DNA of 64,000 nucleotides from Eucommia ulmoides (lineage: Eukaryota; Streptophyta; Magnoliopsida; Garryales; Eucommiaceae), in contig CM028340.1 of the NCBI GenBank assembly GCA_016647705.1, forward strand, positions 11,981,001 through 12,045,000, in the 5' to 3' direction. Under the pieces are notes generated by a model. The model made no database searches, was not told where the DNA came from, and saw only the letters and a list, made by a program, of their open reading frames with translations. Made by a program: the position numbers and the translations under genes. Of this stretch, positions 10,491 through 21,928 are shown in pieces (positions within the stretch are counted from its first letter, which is position 1; every line of letters begins with the position of its first letter).

Positions 10491-11997
10491 CCCCTACCAT
10501 TGGGGATAATAAATGGCCCTAGCACTAGTAGTCACTTTAGATGACACAGTTGTACAGGTTACGGTTCCATCGTAACTCATGATCTTGAGGTAAAAACGAT
10601 CCTATGGCTAGTAGAAGAGTGGTGTGCGGTATTTTATTACACGACGAGATGTTTGGATTGGTTGATTTAAAATGTTTGGGTTGGTTGATTTAAAATGTTT
10701 GGATTGGGTATTTTGAATATATTCATTTATTTCATTGATGACAGGAAAACTGGATTTCCGTATGGTACGTGGTTATATTATATTATATTTTTGAAACGTT
10801 ATGTTTAATACTTATACTTGATCCATAAAATATTTTTATTATGAAGACAGTACACCGATAAAATATTTGGTTTCAGGTGCCGCAGTTAGGAATGAGTCCA
10901 CTACTGGCACTAGGTAGAGTCCGGAGGTAGTGTCATTTTGGGAGTGGGCTAGTCGGAGACGGACCGTGGAAGGTTCAATATTTATTGATTTTTGTTATAT
11001 ATATTTGGGATGGGTGTGTTCTCATGTTTGTGGAAATGAGTAAATAAATATTATTTTTGGGAAAAACAATATTGATAGCGGTATGCGTGCGTCTAAATAT
11101 GTATGTATGTATGTATGTATGTATTTGGTTGGTTGGTCAGGAAGTGTTGAGTCGACGTCACTCCTGGCCTCGGGCAATAGGGGCCCTGGGTGGGGGTGTG
11201 ACAGATTAAATACTGTTGGGTGTATTTAATCAAATGGTAGCTGGTTTCAGTCTCTTCTTGTAAAGAGATTGAGGTAGTAATTCTTCCTGGATAAAATTGA
11301 TTTGTGTGAATTTTATAACTGTTCAATCCTTACCGGGTAAAAGGATATTTAGAGTGTTAGTGAGGTTTTGATTCTTTTGACATTGTGTTAAAAAGAATTA
11401 GGTTATTCTTGAGTGTGTAAAAAGTAGAGATTCTTCCTTAACTTGTGAAAATGATTTTGTAAAGGTTGATTCTGAGTCTGTAAAAGAATCATTGTGAATG
11501 TTTAGTTTCTACTTTTAAAAGAATCTTGAGTATTAGTGGGTGCGACTCTCCGTGGGGCTCGGAGGACTGGATTAGTCAAGAATAGCTTGGTGAACCAGTA
11601 TAAATTTCTGGTGTGCTGTAATATTTAATTTGTTTATTTTTATTGTTTAGTGTGCACCTAATTGATTTCATAATTCCGTTGTGATATAAAGATAATAATT
11701 AATTTATGATTAAAATTAATTATTTAATTTATTAAAATATTTTATCTCTGATATTTTTAATTACTCAATTCACCGTTTTTTGGTATTCAACTTGGCCAAC
11801 AAAGATGAATTAAGTTAAAATTGTAATTGTATTTTCAAAGCCATCTACAGAATGTTTAAACAAATATTTTAAATCATTTTTAATAATAAAAAAAATGTAA
11901 CTTAAAAGATAATAATAATAATAAATAAATAAATAAGTCCAATATACGTACAACACAATATTGTCGATTTCCCCACCTTTACTAATGGGCAATTGAC

Positions 11998-12240
11998 ACT
12001 TTTTTTTTTGACGTCATGATCCATGGGTAGTTGCTTACACCACAAAGCCACGTGGCAACACACTTCAATTTAATAACCCTCAGGTCACCACCCGGCCCGG
12101 CCGCTATTCAAATACGGCGGGACTTCGGGTCCACCCTTCCATACCGGGTCATAAAACGACTTTGAAATCAACCCAAACTTACCTTACAGCTAATATGTGT
12201 GAGTACCCCTCTCTCACTTTTTGGAAGGCGGGAATAGGAT
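11998..12240. promoter_or_regulatory. GC-richer island with bZIP- and E2F-like motifs
   Basis: A small non-repetitive island between LTR A and a MITE. It holds the full palindrome TGACGTCA (12009-12016), the G-box palindrome CCACGTGG (12048-12055), and GGCGGGAA (12227-12234), the complement of an E2F-like TTCCCGCC. TGACGTCA and CACGTG cores are known plant bZIP sites. No coding region is adjacent on either side, so it may be a relic or orphan promoter, or chance. Equivalents: 28006-28248 and 44017-44259. Confidence 0.35.
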
Positions 12241-12413
12241 ATTTGACTATTTCCACAATTCACACCACAATTTTAAAACATGAATAAATTGACTTTTGAT
12301 ATGTAGAATTTAATTGAAATTTTAAAAATTATGCGTCACACGAATAATTAAATCGTGTTTCCACACCCTATATTTCTTATAATTTGATTGAATAATTAGA
12401 GATTGAAAACTTA

Positions 12414-13096
12414 GAACATGTTTGGTGGTACAGAATCGGGGCAAAATAAAATCGTATTCCACTCTTGATTCCTATTCCGTTATTTGGTTATTCAATAAAA
12501 TCACTTTTGTGATTCTATTAGAATGAAAACCAAGAGAATGAGATTTCATTTAAAATATGTTGGAATCAAGTACAGTCCAATGAAATCAAAATTAAAATTA
12601 AAAAAAAAAAATTATCGTTGATCCAACTCAATTTAGAAATTAGAGAACAGAAACAGAAACAAAAATTAAAAAATAGAAACTGAAAACAGAAACAGAAAAT
12701 TGATAACAGAAACAGAATATTAAAGAACAAAAAAATGGAGAACAAAAAAATTGAGAATATAAAATTGAGAACAAAAACAGAAAATTGAGAATAGAAACTG
12801 AAAATTAGATAACAGAAACTAAAAATTGACAATAGAAGCAAAAATTAAAGAATAAAAACTGAAAATTGAATGAAATAGTGAAATATAATAAAATAATAGA
12901 AGAAATAAAATAGTGAAATATAATAAAATTTTATTATAAGAGTATAATGAGAATTTTATTACAATTTACTATTTTATTCTTTCCCTCATTCTATGCCAAC
13001 TAAACAAGTGAATGAAATTATGATCCTATTGACAATTCCATTTTATTCTTTCTCTTATTCCATTATTTTTTCCATTCCATCCGATCAAACGAGCCA
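12414..13096. mobile_element. PIF/Harbinger-like MITE with internal minisatellite (unit 1)
   Basis: Flanked by TTA (12411-12413 and 13097-13099), the target duplication of PIF/Harbinger elements. Ends GAACATGTTTGGTGG and GATCAAACGAGCCA are imperfect inverted repeats. The middle (about 12640-12870) is a degenerate tandem repeat of about 18 bp of the form CTGAAAATTGAGAACAGAA. The element is related, in opposite orientation, to 48979-49853. No transposase. Confidence 0.8.
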
Positions 13097-13099
13097 TTA

Positions 13100-14287
13100 G
13101 TGAAATGTTTAATTGACTAATTGAATTAGCTAACAAAATTATATGCAATTCATTCAAGGAATTATTATATAATCCTTCAAATTAATTTATATCTGTACTC
13201 AATCTGTCTAATTGATATCAAGTACATATTGAATTTTATATGCGATAGTATAAGAATTAAAAAATAAGTTAGTGAAGATTAATTAGTATAGGGTAAATTT
13301 TACTTACTTCCCTTGACGTTTGTTCAAAATTTCATACCCCTTTTTTTTTTTTGTCAAATTTTACCAAGATCCCTTTTGACTGTCTATCGTTAGTTCTGAT
13401 GGATAAAAGATATTAAAAATCTCATTTGCCCGTATCTCTTTTCTTGCATATTTTGTTTTCTTCATTTTCTTTTTACAATTTCTTCACTCATTCTTTATAC
13501 TTGCACTAAAAAAATAATTAAAAAAACATTTTGCACTCCAATTTTATTGTTTATCTCTAGATTGAAATTCAAGTGAAGGTTTTAAGAGTGTCATTTTTTT
13601 TTAACTAAAAATCATATATCTAAATTAAAGAAAAAAACAAAATATAATCCGAATAAAAGAAAATACTAATACAAAAAATCTAATTAAGTATTTTTTTTTT
13701 TAATATTAAATGTTCAATAAAAAGGGTATTAGGGGGGGAGAACTAACCATTTTCTAGCAATCATTTTTTTTTAAAATGGTAAGGTGTATCCGGGTTAAAT
13801 TACGCGCACCTCGACTAATCATCTCACCAAACGATCTTAAAGACGTACTCCCCTATATCGACTTGATGCATTCATGATTAAATTCAATATAATCTTAATT
13901 GAACATGTGGACTAACACTAGGAGAATCGAATCTTGATTGACAAAGAAAGAGAATACACCTCCTCCTCTTGTCAGCTGGACTAACACTTCTTGGATTTCT
14001 GGCAATCATCTAGGGAAGATATGTAAAATTTAATAAATAAAAAGAAATTTGAGTAAAATTTAGATAAACTTCAAGAGAAGTAACTATTAAGTGAAATTCT
14101 TGTCTAGAAATAGGACAAATGAATTTGAAAATTAAAGATAGAGAATTATATAATAAGAATTCAACAAATTTAATTGACTAAATACATTGAATTAAGTCTT
14201 ATCCCTGAAAATTAGGATTATACATTTATGCCAAGACGGTTCATTATCGAGATCTTTTCACACTATTCTTTTGAAAATTTTTGTATT
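13100..14287. other. AT-rich block with a dispersed repeat
   Basis: No gene seen. The stretch 13765-13935 (GGTAAGGTGTATCCGGG..., then CCCCTATATCGACTTGATGC) is related to 53617-53770, so it is a dispersed repeat of unknown class. A T12 run lies near 13340 and T/G homopolymers near 13690-13740. Unit 2 lacks three bases near 13160 relative to units 1 and 3. Equivalents: 29108-30292 and 45119-46306. Confidence 0.6.
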
Positions 14288-14442
14288 TAGAAAACTACAT
14301 TTGTGGTCACAAGATTCAATACAATTATTGTTGTAATTAAACAACTAAGAAGAAAACTATTAATTTGTGTCCACAAGATTCAATAGAATTATTGTTGTAT
14401 CTAGAAAACTACATTTGTGGTCAAAAAATTCAATTAAAGCCC
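14288..14442 (+). repeat. Degenerate threefold tandem repeat
   Basis: Three successive copies of an approximately 55-bp segment centred on AAAACTA..TTGTGGTCACAAGATTCAATA and ATTATTGTTGTA, the third shortened. Equivalents: 30293-30447 and 46307-46461. Confidence 0.7.
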
Positions 14443-14706
14443 CTAAGTTGAATTGGTTGTGCTGGTGGAGAGCATAGGGCTATGACCACCACGGTTGTCT
14501 CATGTGGCACAGTGAGACATTCATTAACTTTGTCTAGTTTTTGTGGTTGAGAATAATTGAGATGTGTACCACTAGTTTTTGTATCATTTTGAAACACATA
14601 CTTTAGGGAATAGGAACAATATGTATCTCTAGATTTTTCTACTACTTTGGTTCTTGTACTTTAGGAAATAGTTACATCCTATACAAAAAAAAAAAAAAAA
14701 AAAAAC
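14443..14706 (+). mobile_element. SINE-like segment with poly-A tail (unit 1)
   Basis: A segment beginning CCCCTAAGTTGAATTGGTTG, weakly like the tRNA-derived head of plant SINEs (AGTTGGTT A-box-like), and ending in an A run of about 20. No clear B box and no convincing target duplication were found, so this is a tentative call. Equivalents: 30448-30710 and 46462-46723. Confidence 0.3.
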
Positions 14707-15241
14707 AAAAGAAATCTTACTGAGAGATTCTAATATTCAAAAAATCACTTTCTAAGAACTATGTCATGTATTAAAAAATTACTATTACAGAACCCACCCC
14801 GTAAAATGATAATGTTATGAAATGGAATCTTTCACCAAATTTCTCTAAAAAAAAATGTTGGATCCAATCCCCTAATATTAATATTTTGAAAAAGTAACTT
14901 TTTTGTCAATGTTAGAATTCTAAAAGTCATATTTTTTCATTGTCATTGTCATTATTTTTAAATTGTATTTCAAATTTTTTTGGAACAACTGGAAAATCAG
15001 GTGGCGATTGTCTAGTGTTTTTGTTTGTCTGTGTTAATGTTTCCAAAAAAACTTAGAAAAAAAATAGAAATTTGGAAACAATTTGGTTGTGTTTTTAGAA
15101 ATATGTTATGAAAATTTAAAAACAAAATAATATATATATTTAATTTCTATGTTTATGTTACTATTCCTAATTTTTTAAGAATGAGAAGGTAAAAATTGTC
15201 TCCTATGGTGTAGTTTAAGTGGTATGATTTAAAATAGTTAA
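14707..15241. other. AT-rich block without recognisable gene
   Basis: Low-complexity A/T-rich sequence between the SINE-like segment and the TIR element. Nothing recognised. Equivalents: 30711-31246 and 46724-47259. Confidence 0.6.
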
Positions 15242-15924
15242 GGTGGCGTTTAGTAACCGTTTCGTGTTCATCCTATGCAGTGGGATAAGATGAGAATTAT
15301 ATTTTCTTCTTGGGAACAGAATCACGTTTGGTAGCGACAATTGTTTTTTTGAATCTGGGAACAGAATCGCATTTAGTAACAATTTTATCCAAGAAATCAA
15401 GAACGAACCCTAAACTACAATAAAAAAATTATCATACAATCAAACCTAAAACCACAATCAATAAATCATCAAACAATCAAACCCTCAACCCTAATCAAAA
15501 TCGAAACCCTAAAATCCAATCGAAATCCAATTTGGGTTTCGATTTTCGAATTCGAAATCGAAATCGAAATCAATTTCATTTTGGAAATCGAACATGTTGT
15601 TCGATTTTGAAATCGAAAGGGTTCGTTTGATGAGGAGGAGGCCAGACGACGACGACGGACGGAGGAGGAGGACGACGACGGACGAGAAGAAGGCCGTTGT
15701 TCGATTTCGATTTCATTTTGGAAATCGAACCTGTTGTTCGATTAATAGGGTTTCGATTTCAAAATCAAAACCCTATAAATAGACGACGAATATGACGACG
15801 GACGATTTCGCCATGGATAGATGAAGAAGATGAAGCAGAAGACTGAGAGAGGGGCTCACGACGATCGATTTCGCCATGGACAATCGAAAACGACGAACAA
15901 CGCGAAGAACACGAAAGTAGCACG
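15242..15924 (+). mobile_element. TIR element, left part only (unit 1), cut by the tandem junction
   Basis: Left 683 bp of the element that is complete at 47260-48255. It starts GGTGGCGTTTAGTAACCG and is broken at the tandem junction. It contains repeated AACCCTAA motifs (15400-15515), a self-complementary TTTCGATTTTCGAATTCGAA region, a GACGACGACGG-rich stretch and TATAAATA at 15773-15780. The 62-codon frame at 15594-15782 is arginine/aspartate-rich repeat translation and not a recognised gene. Confidence 0.7.
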
Positions 15925-16011
15925 AAGAACACGAAAGTAGCACGTTCAAACCAAATATTTATTTAAAGAGCTCGGGGGTTGGTTACACTTAGGGTCGGTC
16001 CGAAAACGGTA
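15905..16011. other. Tandem junction unit 1/unit 2 with 20-bp duplication
   Basis: A 20-bp sequence (aagaacacgaaagtagcacg) occurs twice in a row at 15905-15924 and 15925-15944, followed at once by 67 bp of left-flank sequence that leads into LTR-A. At the end of unit 3 the same 20-mer occurs once (47923-47942) and continues into the right part of a TIR element. The duplication was therefore added at the breakpoint and marks the joining event. Confidence 0.85.
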
Positions 16012-17207
16012 TATTGACCTAGTGAGCTACCCAAGTTGGGGGTGAATTGGGTAGTTATAAAATTTTAAACAATTAAATCTTTCAAAATTGAATTTATTAA
16101 ATAATCAATTTATCCTAAATCAATTACTATATTCGTTACACAGTGGATAAGTGTTTATATTCTAAGTGCACACCCAAACATAATATGATAAAAATAATAA
16201 CAAAGCAACACACCACGATATATCCTTGTTCATCAAGCTAGTTTTGTCTAATCCAGTCTCCTGAGCTCTACGGAGATTCGCAACCACTAAACCCTTAATT
16301 CCTTTAATGGTAGGAACCAAACCCTTACAACGATTATTTTCCTAAGCTTAGAATCAACATTTACAATTTTCCTTTTCTCAGGTTAAGGAAGAACCTTATT
16401 TTTTTTTTTAGGCTAAAGACTAACCTAATTCTATTACAGAAAAAATCACAACTTAATCCTTTTACAGGCTAAAGATCAAACCTCACAACTTTCACAAGTA
16501 TTATTTTCCCAGGTAAAGATTGAACATTTACAATTCACTCAAAATTAATTCAATTTCAAGAAGAATCAAAACCTAGTTCTTTTCAAGGAAAATAATAAGC
16601 TAATTTTTTTATACCTTAGGATAAATATTAAACCTCAACCTTTTTCACCGAAAAATATTGAAACCTAGCTACTCTGATTAGACATCGATCCAATCATATC
16701 TAATCCTTTCAAATACATAAATACAAAAAAATAATTATGAGTTTCTTCACACTTGGAGCTTCTACCACCTCAAAACAGTTATACTCGATTAATGTCCTGA
16801 AATTTACTACGTGATAGAATTAAAGTGAGGGAAATTAATATCTGATTAATAATAAGTATGGGTAGTAAAAAATATAGCATGTAATCAGATAATAACACAA
16901 AATTGTTTTAAAAAGATTCTTATGCTCTTAAATTTGAAAACAATTTTTCAACGATCTTAAATCTAAGCAATCAACAATAATATGAAATCTAGAACAAGAA
17001 AAACAACTTGAAAAGATCTCATCAAGAAAATACCGAAGAATGAAAACAAGATAGCAAGATAACACAAATCGATGATGTCAATTCAACAACGCTTTAGTTC
17101 AAGAACTTTAATCACAAAATCTCTCTCAAATAATCTCAGCAGAATGATAACTCTTAGAAAAGCTTAGGACTGATTGTTCTTGATATATTTGATCTAAATT
17201 TCGCAGA

Positions 17208-17266
<59 letters not shown>

Positions 17267-18440
17267 AGATCAAGCCTTTCAAAGGCTAGTTTTTAAAAGG
17301 TATACCTCTAAAAGGCACCTATAGACCCCATATATCATATTCATTCAATTATGGTATATTTCACTTAAAAATAACTTTTAAAACTCTCAATTAAGTCCAT
17401 AAAATATTTTATAAACATCAATCACAAAGATAGGAAGTATTTAGTTGCTAAAATTAAGAGAATCTTTAATTATATGGACCAAATCAATAAGGATATCAAA
17501 ATATATGTATCATATCTTCAGTAGGTTTAAATCCCCCGAAATACTCCCTTGGAATCATAAAAAACGACTAGTAACGGCTAATTTTTTTACCAAAATCTCA
17601 AATTCCTCGAAATCTCAATCGAAATAGTTAGTTGACCGAACCCTGCCCTGTTGGTTGACCGATTGATTCAGCTTGCAAACCAGGACAAAACCAAACAGGA
17701 AATCGGTTGATCGATCTCCACACGGTTGGTTGATTGATTGATTCAGAAAGTTTTCCCAACCAAAACATATCATAGTCATTTAACCGATTGCCTACCAATC
17801 GGTTGACTGACTGATTCAAAGACTTTTCACTTTTCTAGTCTTAGACCCATCGGTTGACCGATTACCTCTTGATCGGTTAATCAATTGATGTAGGATCTTC
17901 ACGTTTTGCTCTGAAATCTTACTATTTAAATCAGTTGACCAATCCTTTTCGGATCCGTTGACCGATTGATATTGGTTGGTCAATTCATTCACCAATTTCT
18001 GCTCCAAAACTCATCGTTTAATTCAATTAACTAATTATTTTTTTCGGTTAACTAAATTGACCCTAAATTTTAACTGTAAACATGAGTTACACTTAGGTCA
18101 ATTTTTATTTTTCAATTTCACATAGGTGCACATATTTAAACACTAATTAAGATCCTAAAATTCATCAATTCAAACACACAAAAATATAATTCATTTAATA
18201 GTGTCGTGTGTGATCCTAATTCGAATTGTATTAAGAGTATAAGAGTATTGAGTTGTTTTCACTTAATTTCCTCATAATCTTCAACACTCTTCATTTCTTT
18301 ATTGTCCATCTTTGTACCCTTGATATTTTTTTCATGATTAATCTTTAAATTAAACTCTTTTTCTGAAACACTCAACAAACACATTAGTTCCACAAAAATT
18401 ATCAATCTTTAATTGTCCATCAAAACCTCAGGGATCAACA
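16012..18440 (+). mobile_element. Solo LTR, family A (unit 2)
   Basis: Complete copy of the unit-1 element, starting TATTGACC at 16012 and ending GATCAACA at 18440. Left flank CGGTA (16007-16011), right flank TGATA (18441-18445). TA microsatellite at 17210-17263; TTGAC-rich block at 17625-18063. Confidence 0.82.
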
Positions 18441-21400
18441 TGATACCTTATGTCCAATTGAATCCAATTAATATAAGCTTGAACATTTTATTTTATTTTG
18501 AAATCATTTCCTTCTTATGAAATATTTTTTGGTATTTTTCAAAAATAAGATGGGACATGTTTTTGGTATTTTTGGGAATGTTCTCCCGGCATGACCTCTT
18601 CTCAAATATTAAGAATTCGACTAGGATGGTCCTCGGGGGATAGTTTTATATATTTTTCCAATAAAATTCTATAATTTAAGTGGACAAATCAATTCAAATA
18701 TTTTCTAAGTGATGCAAAAGTCAAACATGCAAAGTGACGTGAAATATTATATTATTTTCTGCAAATGTAATGTCATAAAATGCCTACTTTCCTAATTTAT
18801 CCAATTAATTAAAAGAAATTCAAATTTGACGTTCCCTTAAATTCTATGAAAATGAGAATCAATGAAATATCATGGAAACATGTTTTGTCAAAATTAATTC
18901 CACCAAAACTTTAATTAAAATCCAACGAAACTACTTACCAAAGAAAACGATTTACTAAATCAATTGTTTCTAAATTTTATTTTATTTAGGAAATCAAAAA
19001 GTCAGTAAATAAATCTTTTCTTAAATATATCAAATAGTTAAATTCACCCTAAGACTTGTGAAAATTAATTCTTAAAAAATAATTTATTATTAATTTGTTT
19101 TTAAAATTTTATTTTTATTTTTAAAAAAATTAGGTATAGTAACAACTTAAAAAAAATTAAAAAAAAATGAATAAATAGTAAAATAAAAAAAGCAAAAATA
19201 ATAGAAAAAAAAATATCCTTATCTTACTCTTAAAGACTAAGCTCAAAAGAAAAACCTCGTCCTGGCCTGTTCATTAAATCATCGGATGATTCTAACATAA
19301 ACTAAATTTACAGGAATTTAAATTGCGATAATAAAAAATAATGAAAGGAATTAAGGGATAAGAAATATACCTACCCTGGCAAAGATCCCGGATGTACAAT
19401 TTTTATTCTCTCAAAGATGGCTTCCCAAACGGGCTTTCGTTGAGAATCGCTCCCTAGGAGGGTTTCTATTTGAATTTTCTAAATGCTTAAACTGTGAGGG
19501 AGAGGATTTTATTTGTAGGGGAAAATGTGGAATGAAAAAATCCTCAAAACCTAGCTCTGGCCGCCAAATCATATCCCTAATTTGATCACGAACAAGAAAA
19601 AGCTGTTAGGAATATTTTTTACGCTGATGGCAGTCTAAGAAGCTGCCACGTGTCTGCTACCCCCCCCCCCCCCCCTCCTTTTTTTTTTTTACTATTTGAC
19701 CATTAGTGGCCCCCTTTTTTCCTATTTCTCTCTTTCTCTCTCTCTCATTCACCACATCTCTTTCTCTCTATTCTCTCTTTTCTCTTACTGACATCAGGGT
19801 GGTGGGCCCCTCCATTCTCTCTCTCTCTCTCTCTCTCTCTCTTCATCTCCTCTATCGACTCTCTCTCTTCAATTCTCTTTCTCTTTATTTCCACAATTTC
19901 ATTTTCACTTTCTACTACTTTGTTTTGGTTTTTCTTCTTTTTCTCTCTTTTTTTATTTTTTGTTTTCTGAAAGTACAACAAAATAAATGATAAAATAATA
20001 AATGAAGCGTAAAATATTTTTACGGGACAGTTAAAATGTCGTGTCTACAAGTTGCTGATGGAAGAATTGGAGCTACTAGAGAGCTACAGACGCTACTGGA
20101 GCTGCTAATGGAAGAAGTAGACAATGAATAGTATATATATGTTATATATTTTGGTAGCCATTTTAGAATATTGGCAGTGAATGTATTCAGGACGCTCATT
20201 TTTTGTTAGCCAAATTTTATAAATGTTGGCACTCATTTGTTGGTAGCCACTAACGTATTTAAATAATTGTTTTGAATGGGTTGCAACATGGATTGTATGA
20301 TGGATGAAAATAGATGAATCGATGAATGGTTAGTATGTAGATGTGTATATGAATTATTGTTGTTGCATGTGTACATGTTTGAATATTTTGTTTTAAATGT
20401 ACAAGTTTGCATGTGTATATGTTTAAATTATTGTTGTTGAATGTGTTCATGTTTGATTTTTTTATTTTATTTTTTTAATTTCTTTATGTTGTTTTGAATG
20501 TGTATAGGTTTGAATTTTTTTTTTTTTGAAAATTTTAAATTATTATATATATATATATTGAATGTTTCTGGCACTTTTTTAAATATATTCTGGATATCAT
20601 TTTTTACAATGTATTCTGGATTTTTTGAATATACTTTAGATTTTTTCGTAATGTATTATGTTTTGCTTGCTTCAATCTATTCCGCATATTTACTTTAGAA
20701 TGTATTCTGTATGAATAGAGAAAGGAAATTAAGAGAAATATAGGGGAAGGGTAGCTTCATTGGGAAACAAAATACAAAATACACCACTAATTAAATAGAA
20801 TGAAATTTAAAAAAAAAAAAAAAATCAAAATACAATTCATTTTCAAATGATCACAAACACTACCCATGAAACGAGTAATTCTATCCACAACTTCTTCTCC
20901 ATATTCTTTCTTTAGTTATTCTCTTTTTCCAAAATATTCATTCTTCTTAATAATCCCGGTATTACCGCCATCGAACTTGGACACATGGAAGAAAAACCCA
21001 CAATAAATAACCACAACCTCTATCTTGGAAAATTAAATTGCAAAATTTTGAAATATTTTATGACGTTATGTTTGCAGAAAAAAAATCAAATCTGATTGTA
21101 ATTCCCACAAGAAAAGAACGTCCTTCTGGGATTATATGCAGTTCAAGAAATTACAATTTTTGCATTCCTCTCACACTACAAATATGTTGTTTTCCATGTT
21201 TTGAGTTGCAAAAATAAGGAATAACGCAACAGGACTATATACCATATTTTATATAAAAATAAATAAATCATACATTGTTTTCCAATTTGCTCTCTATTCG
21301 ATACCAAGATAAAAAGTTTCTAAACCATTTATATTCCTCATTGAATGCATGGATTCATCAATCTAAGATAATGTTATTTTCAAGTATGTTTATTGAATTT

Positions 21401-21444
21401 ATGTATACAATAATAAAAAAGATAGCTCAAATTAGCTAATCTAA

Positions 21445-21928
21445 GGCCATATTTGTTAACCACTTAAATTTTACGTGCTTAAATTTTTCAGTGCTAAATG
21501 TTAAGTGCTGAAATTATAAGTACTGAATATATTAAGTATTCAATTTTTTTAATATTTTTAGCTTCAAAAAAATTATTTTTGTACAAATTTTTATTCCTAA
21601 AATATTTTTTATAATTTTATTTTTCTAAAATATTATTTCTCTACAATTCACTATCTATTTTATCTCAATTTAATATTTTCTCCATTTATAATTTTTTATA
21701 TATAACTTTTTTTGTGAGATTTTACAGTACATTGGTGTAAAATGTTGATTGTGATAATTAGATATTTTATGGTATTAAATGATATGTGATAAAAAAAAAA
21801 TTAAGTGAATCACATATTATTGAACAATTTTTTAAGTGATTGTTTAATTTTGTTATCAAACGCACTTAATTTGATAAATACTTAATGCATTCAATTTTAA
21901 GTGCTTAATTGCGGTATCAAACGGGACC
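21445..21928. mobile_element. MITE with GTTTGATAAC-type ends (unit 2)
   Basis: Same 484-bp element as at 5443-5926, same flanks. Confidence 0.65.

Larger units (their letters stand above)
8513..11203 (+). mobile_element. Solo LTR, family B (unit 1), nested in LTR A
   Basis: Begins TGTAAGACCCTAATTTC and ends GGGGGTGTGACA, the TG...CA form with near-inverted ends common in plant gypsy chromovirus LTRs. Both sides continue the interrupted LTR A, which fixes the limits. Flanks are AATTA (8508-8512) and GATTA (11204-11208), a 5-bp target duplication with one mismatch. Inside: a TA microsatellite (about 8764-8790), a GT-rich island (8937-9480), an A-rich tract (9497-9604), a 34-bp direct duplication (9917-9950, 9951-9984) and an array of hairpin repeats (10168-10490). 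No coding domain. Open frames at 8877-9304 are GT-repeat translations. Confidence 0.85.
7019..11801 (-). mobile_element. Inverted solo LTR family A, split by solo LTR B (unit 1)
   Basis: Read on the minus strand it starts TGTTGGCCAAGTTGAAT at 11801 and ends ...AGGATCAACA at 7019, matching the family-A LTR in order: flank-derived start, ACTAATCCAGTCCTCCGAGC block near 11560, polypurine stretches, the GGAGCTTCTACCACC block near 8450, GTCGAC-rich block (7455-7650) and the CGTGTGCAATCCTAATTGGG block near 7220. Perfect 5-bp target duplication AAGAT at 7014-7018 and 11802-11806. The LTR is interrupted at 8513-11203 by a second solo LTR; without it the element is about 2.1 kb. No internal domain, so a solo LTR. 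Confidence 0.9.
1..15944 (+). repeat. 16-kb tandem macro-repeat, unit 1 (left end cut by window)
   Basis: First of three head-to-tail copies of a roughly 16-kb unit. Position 1 corresponds to 16016 in unit 2 and 32021 in unit 3, and order and orientation of contents are identical throughout. It differs from the others mainly in simple repeats: its TA run (1195-1260) is 66 bp against 54 in units 2 and 3, and its C run (3657-3673) is 17 against 16. The window starts four bases inside the LTR-A element, so the true left border is not visible and further upstream copies cannot be excluded. It contains no credible host gene; its short open frames are low-complexity or TE-derived. Confidence 0.97.

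Noticed and set aside
14443..14520. tRNA gene
   Set aside because: Only a weak A-box-like sequence; no B box and no cloverleaf could be drawn.
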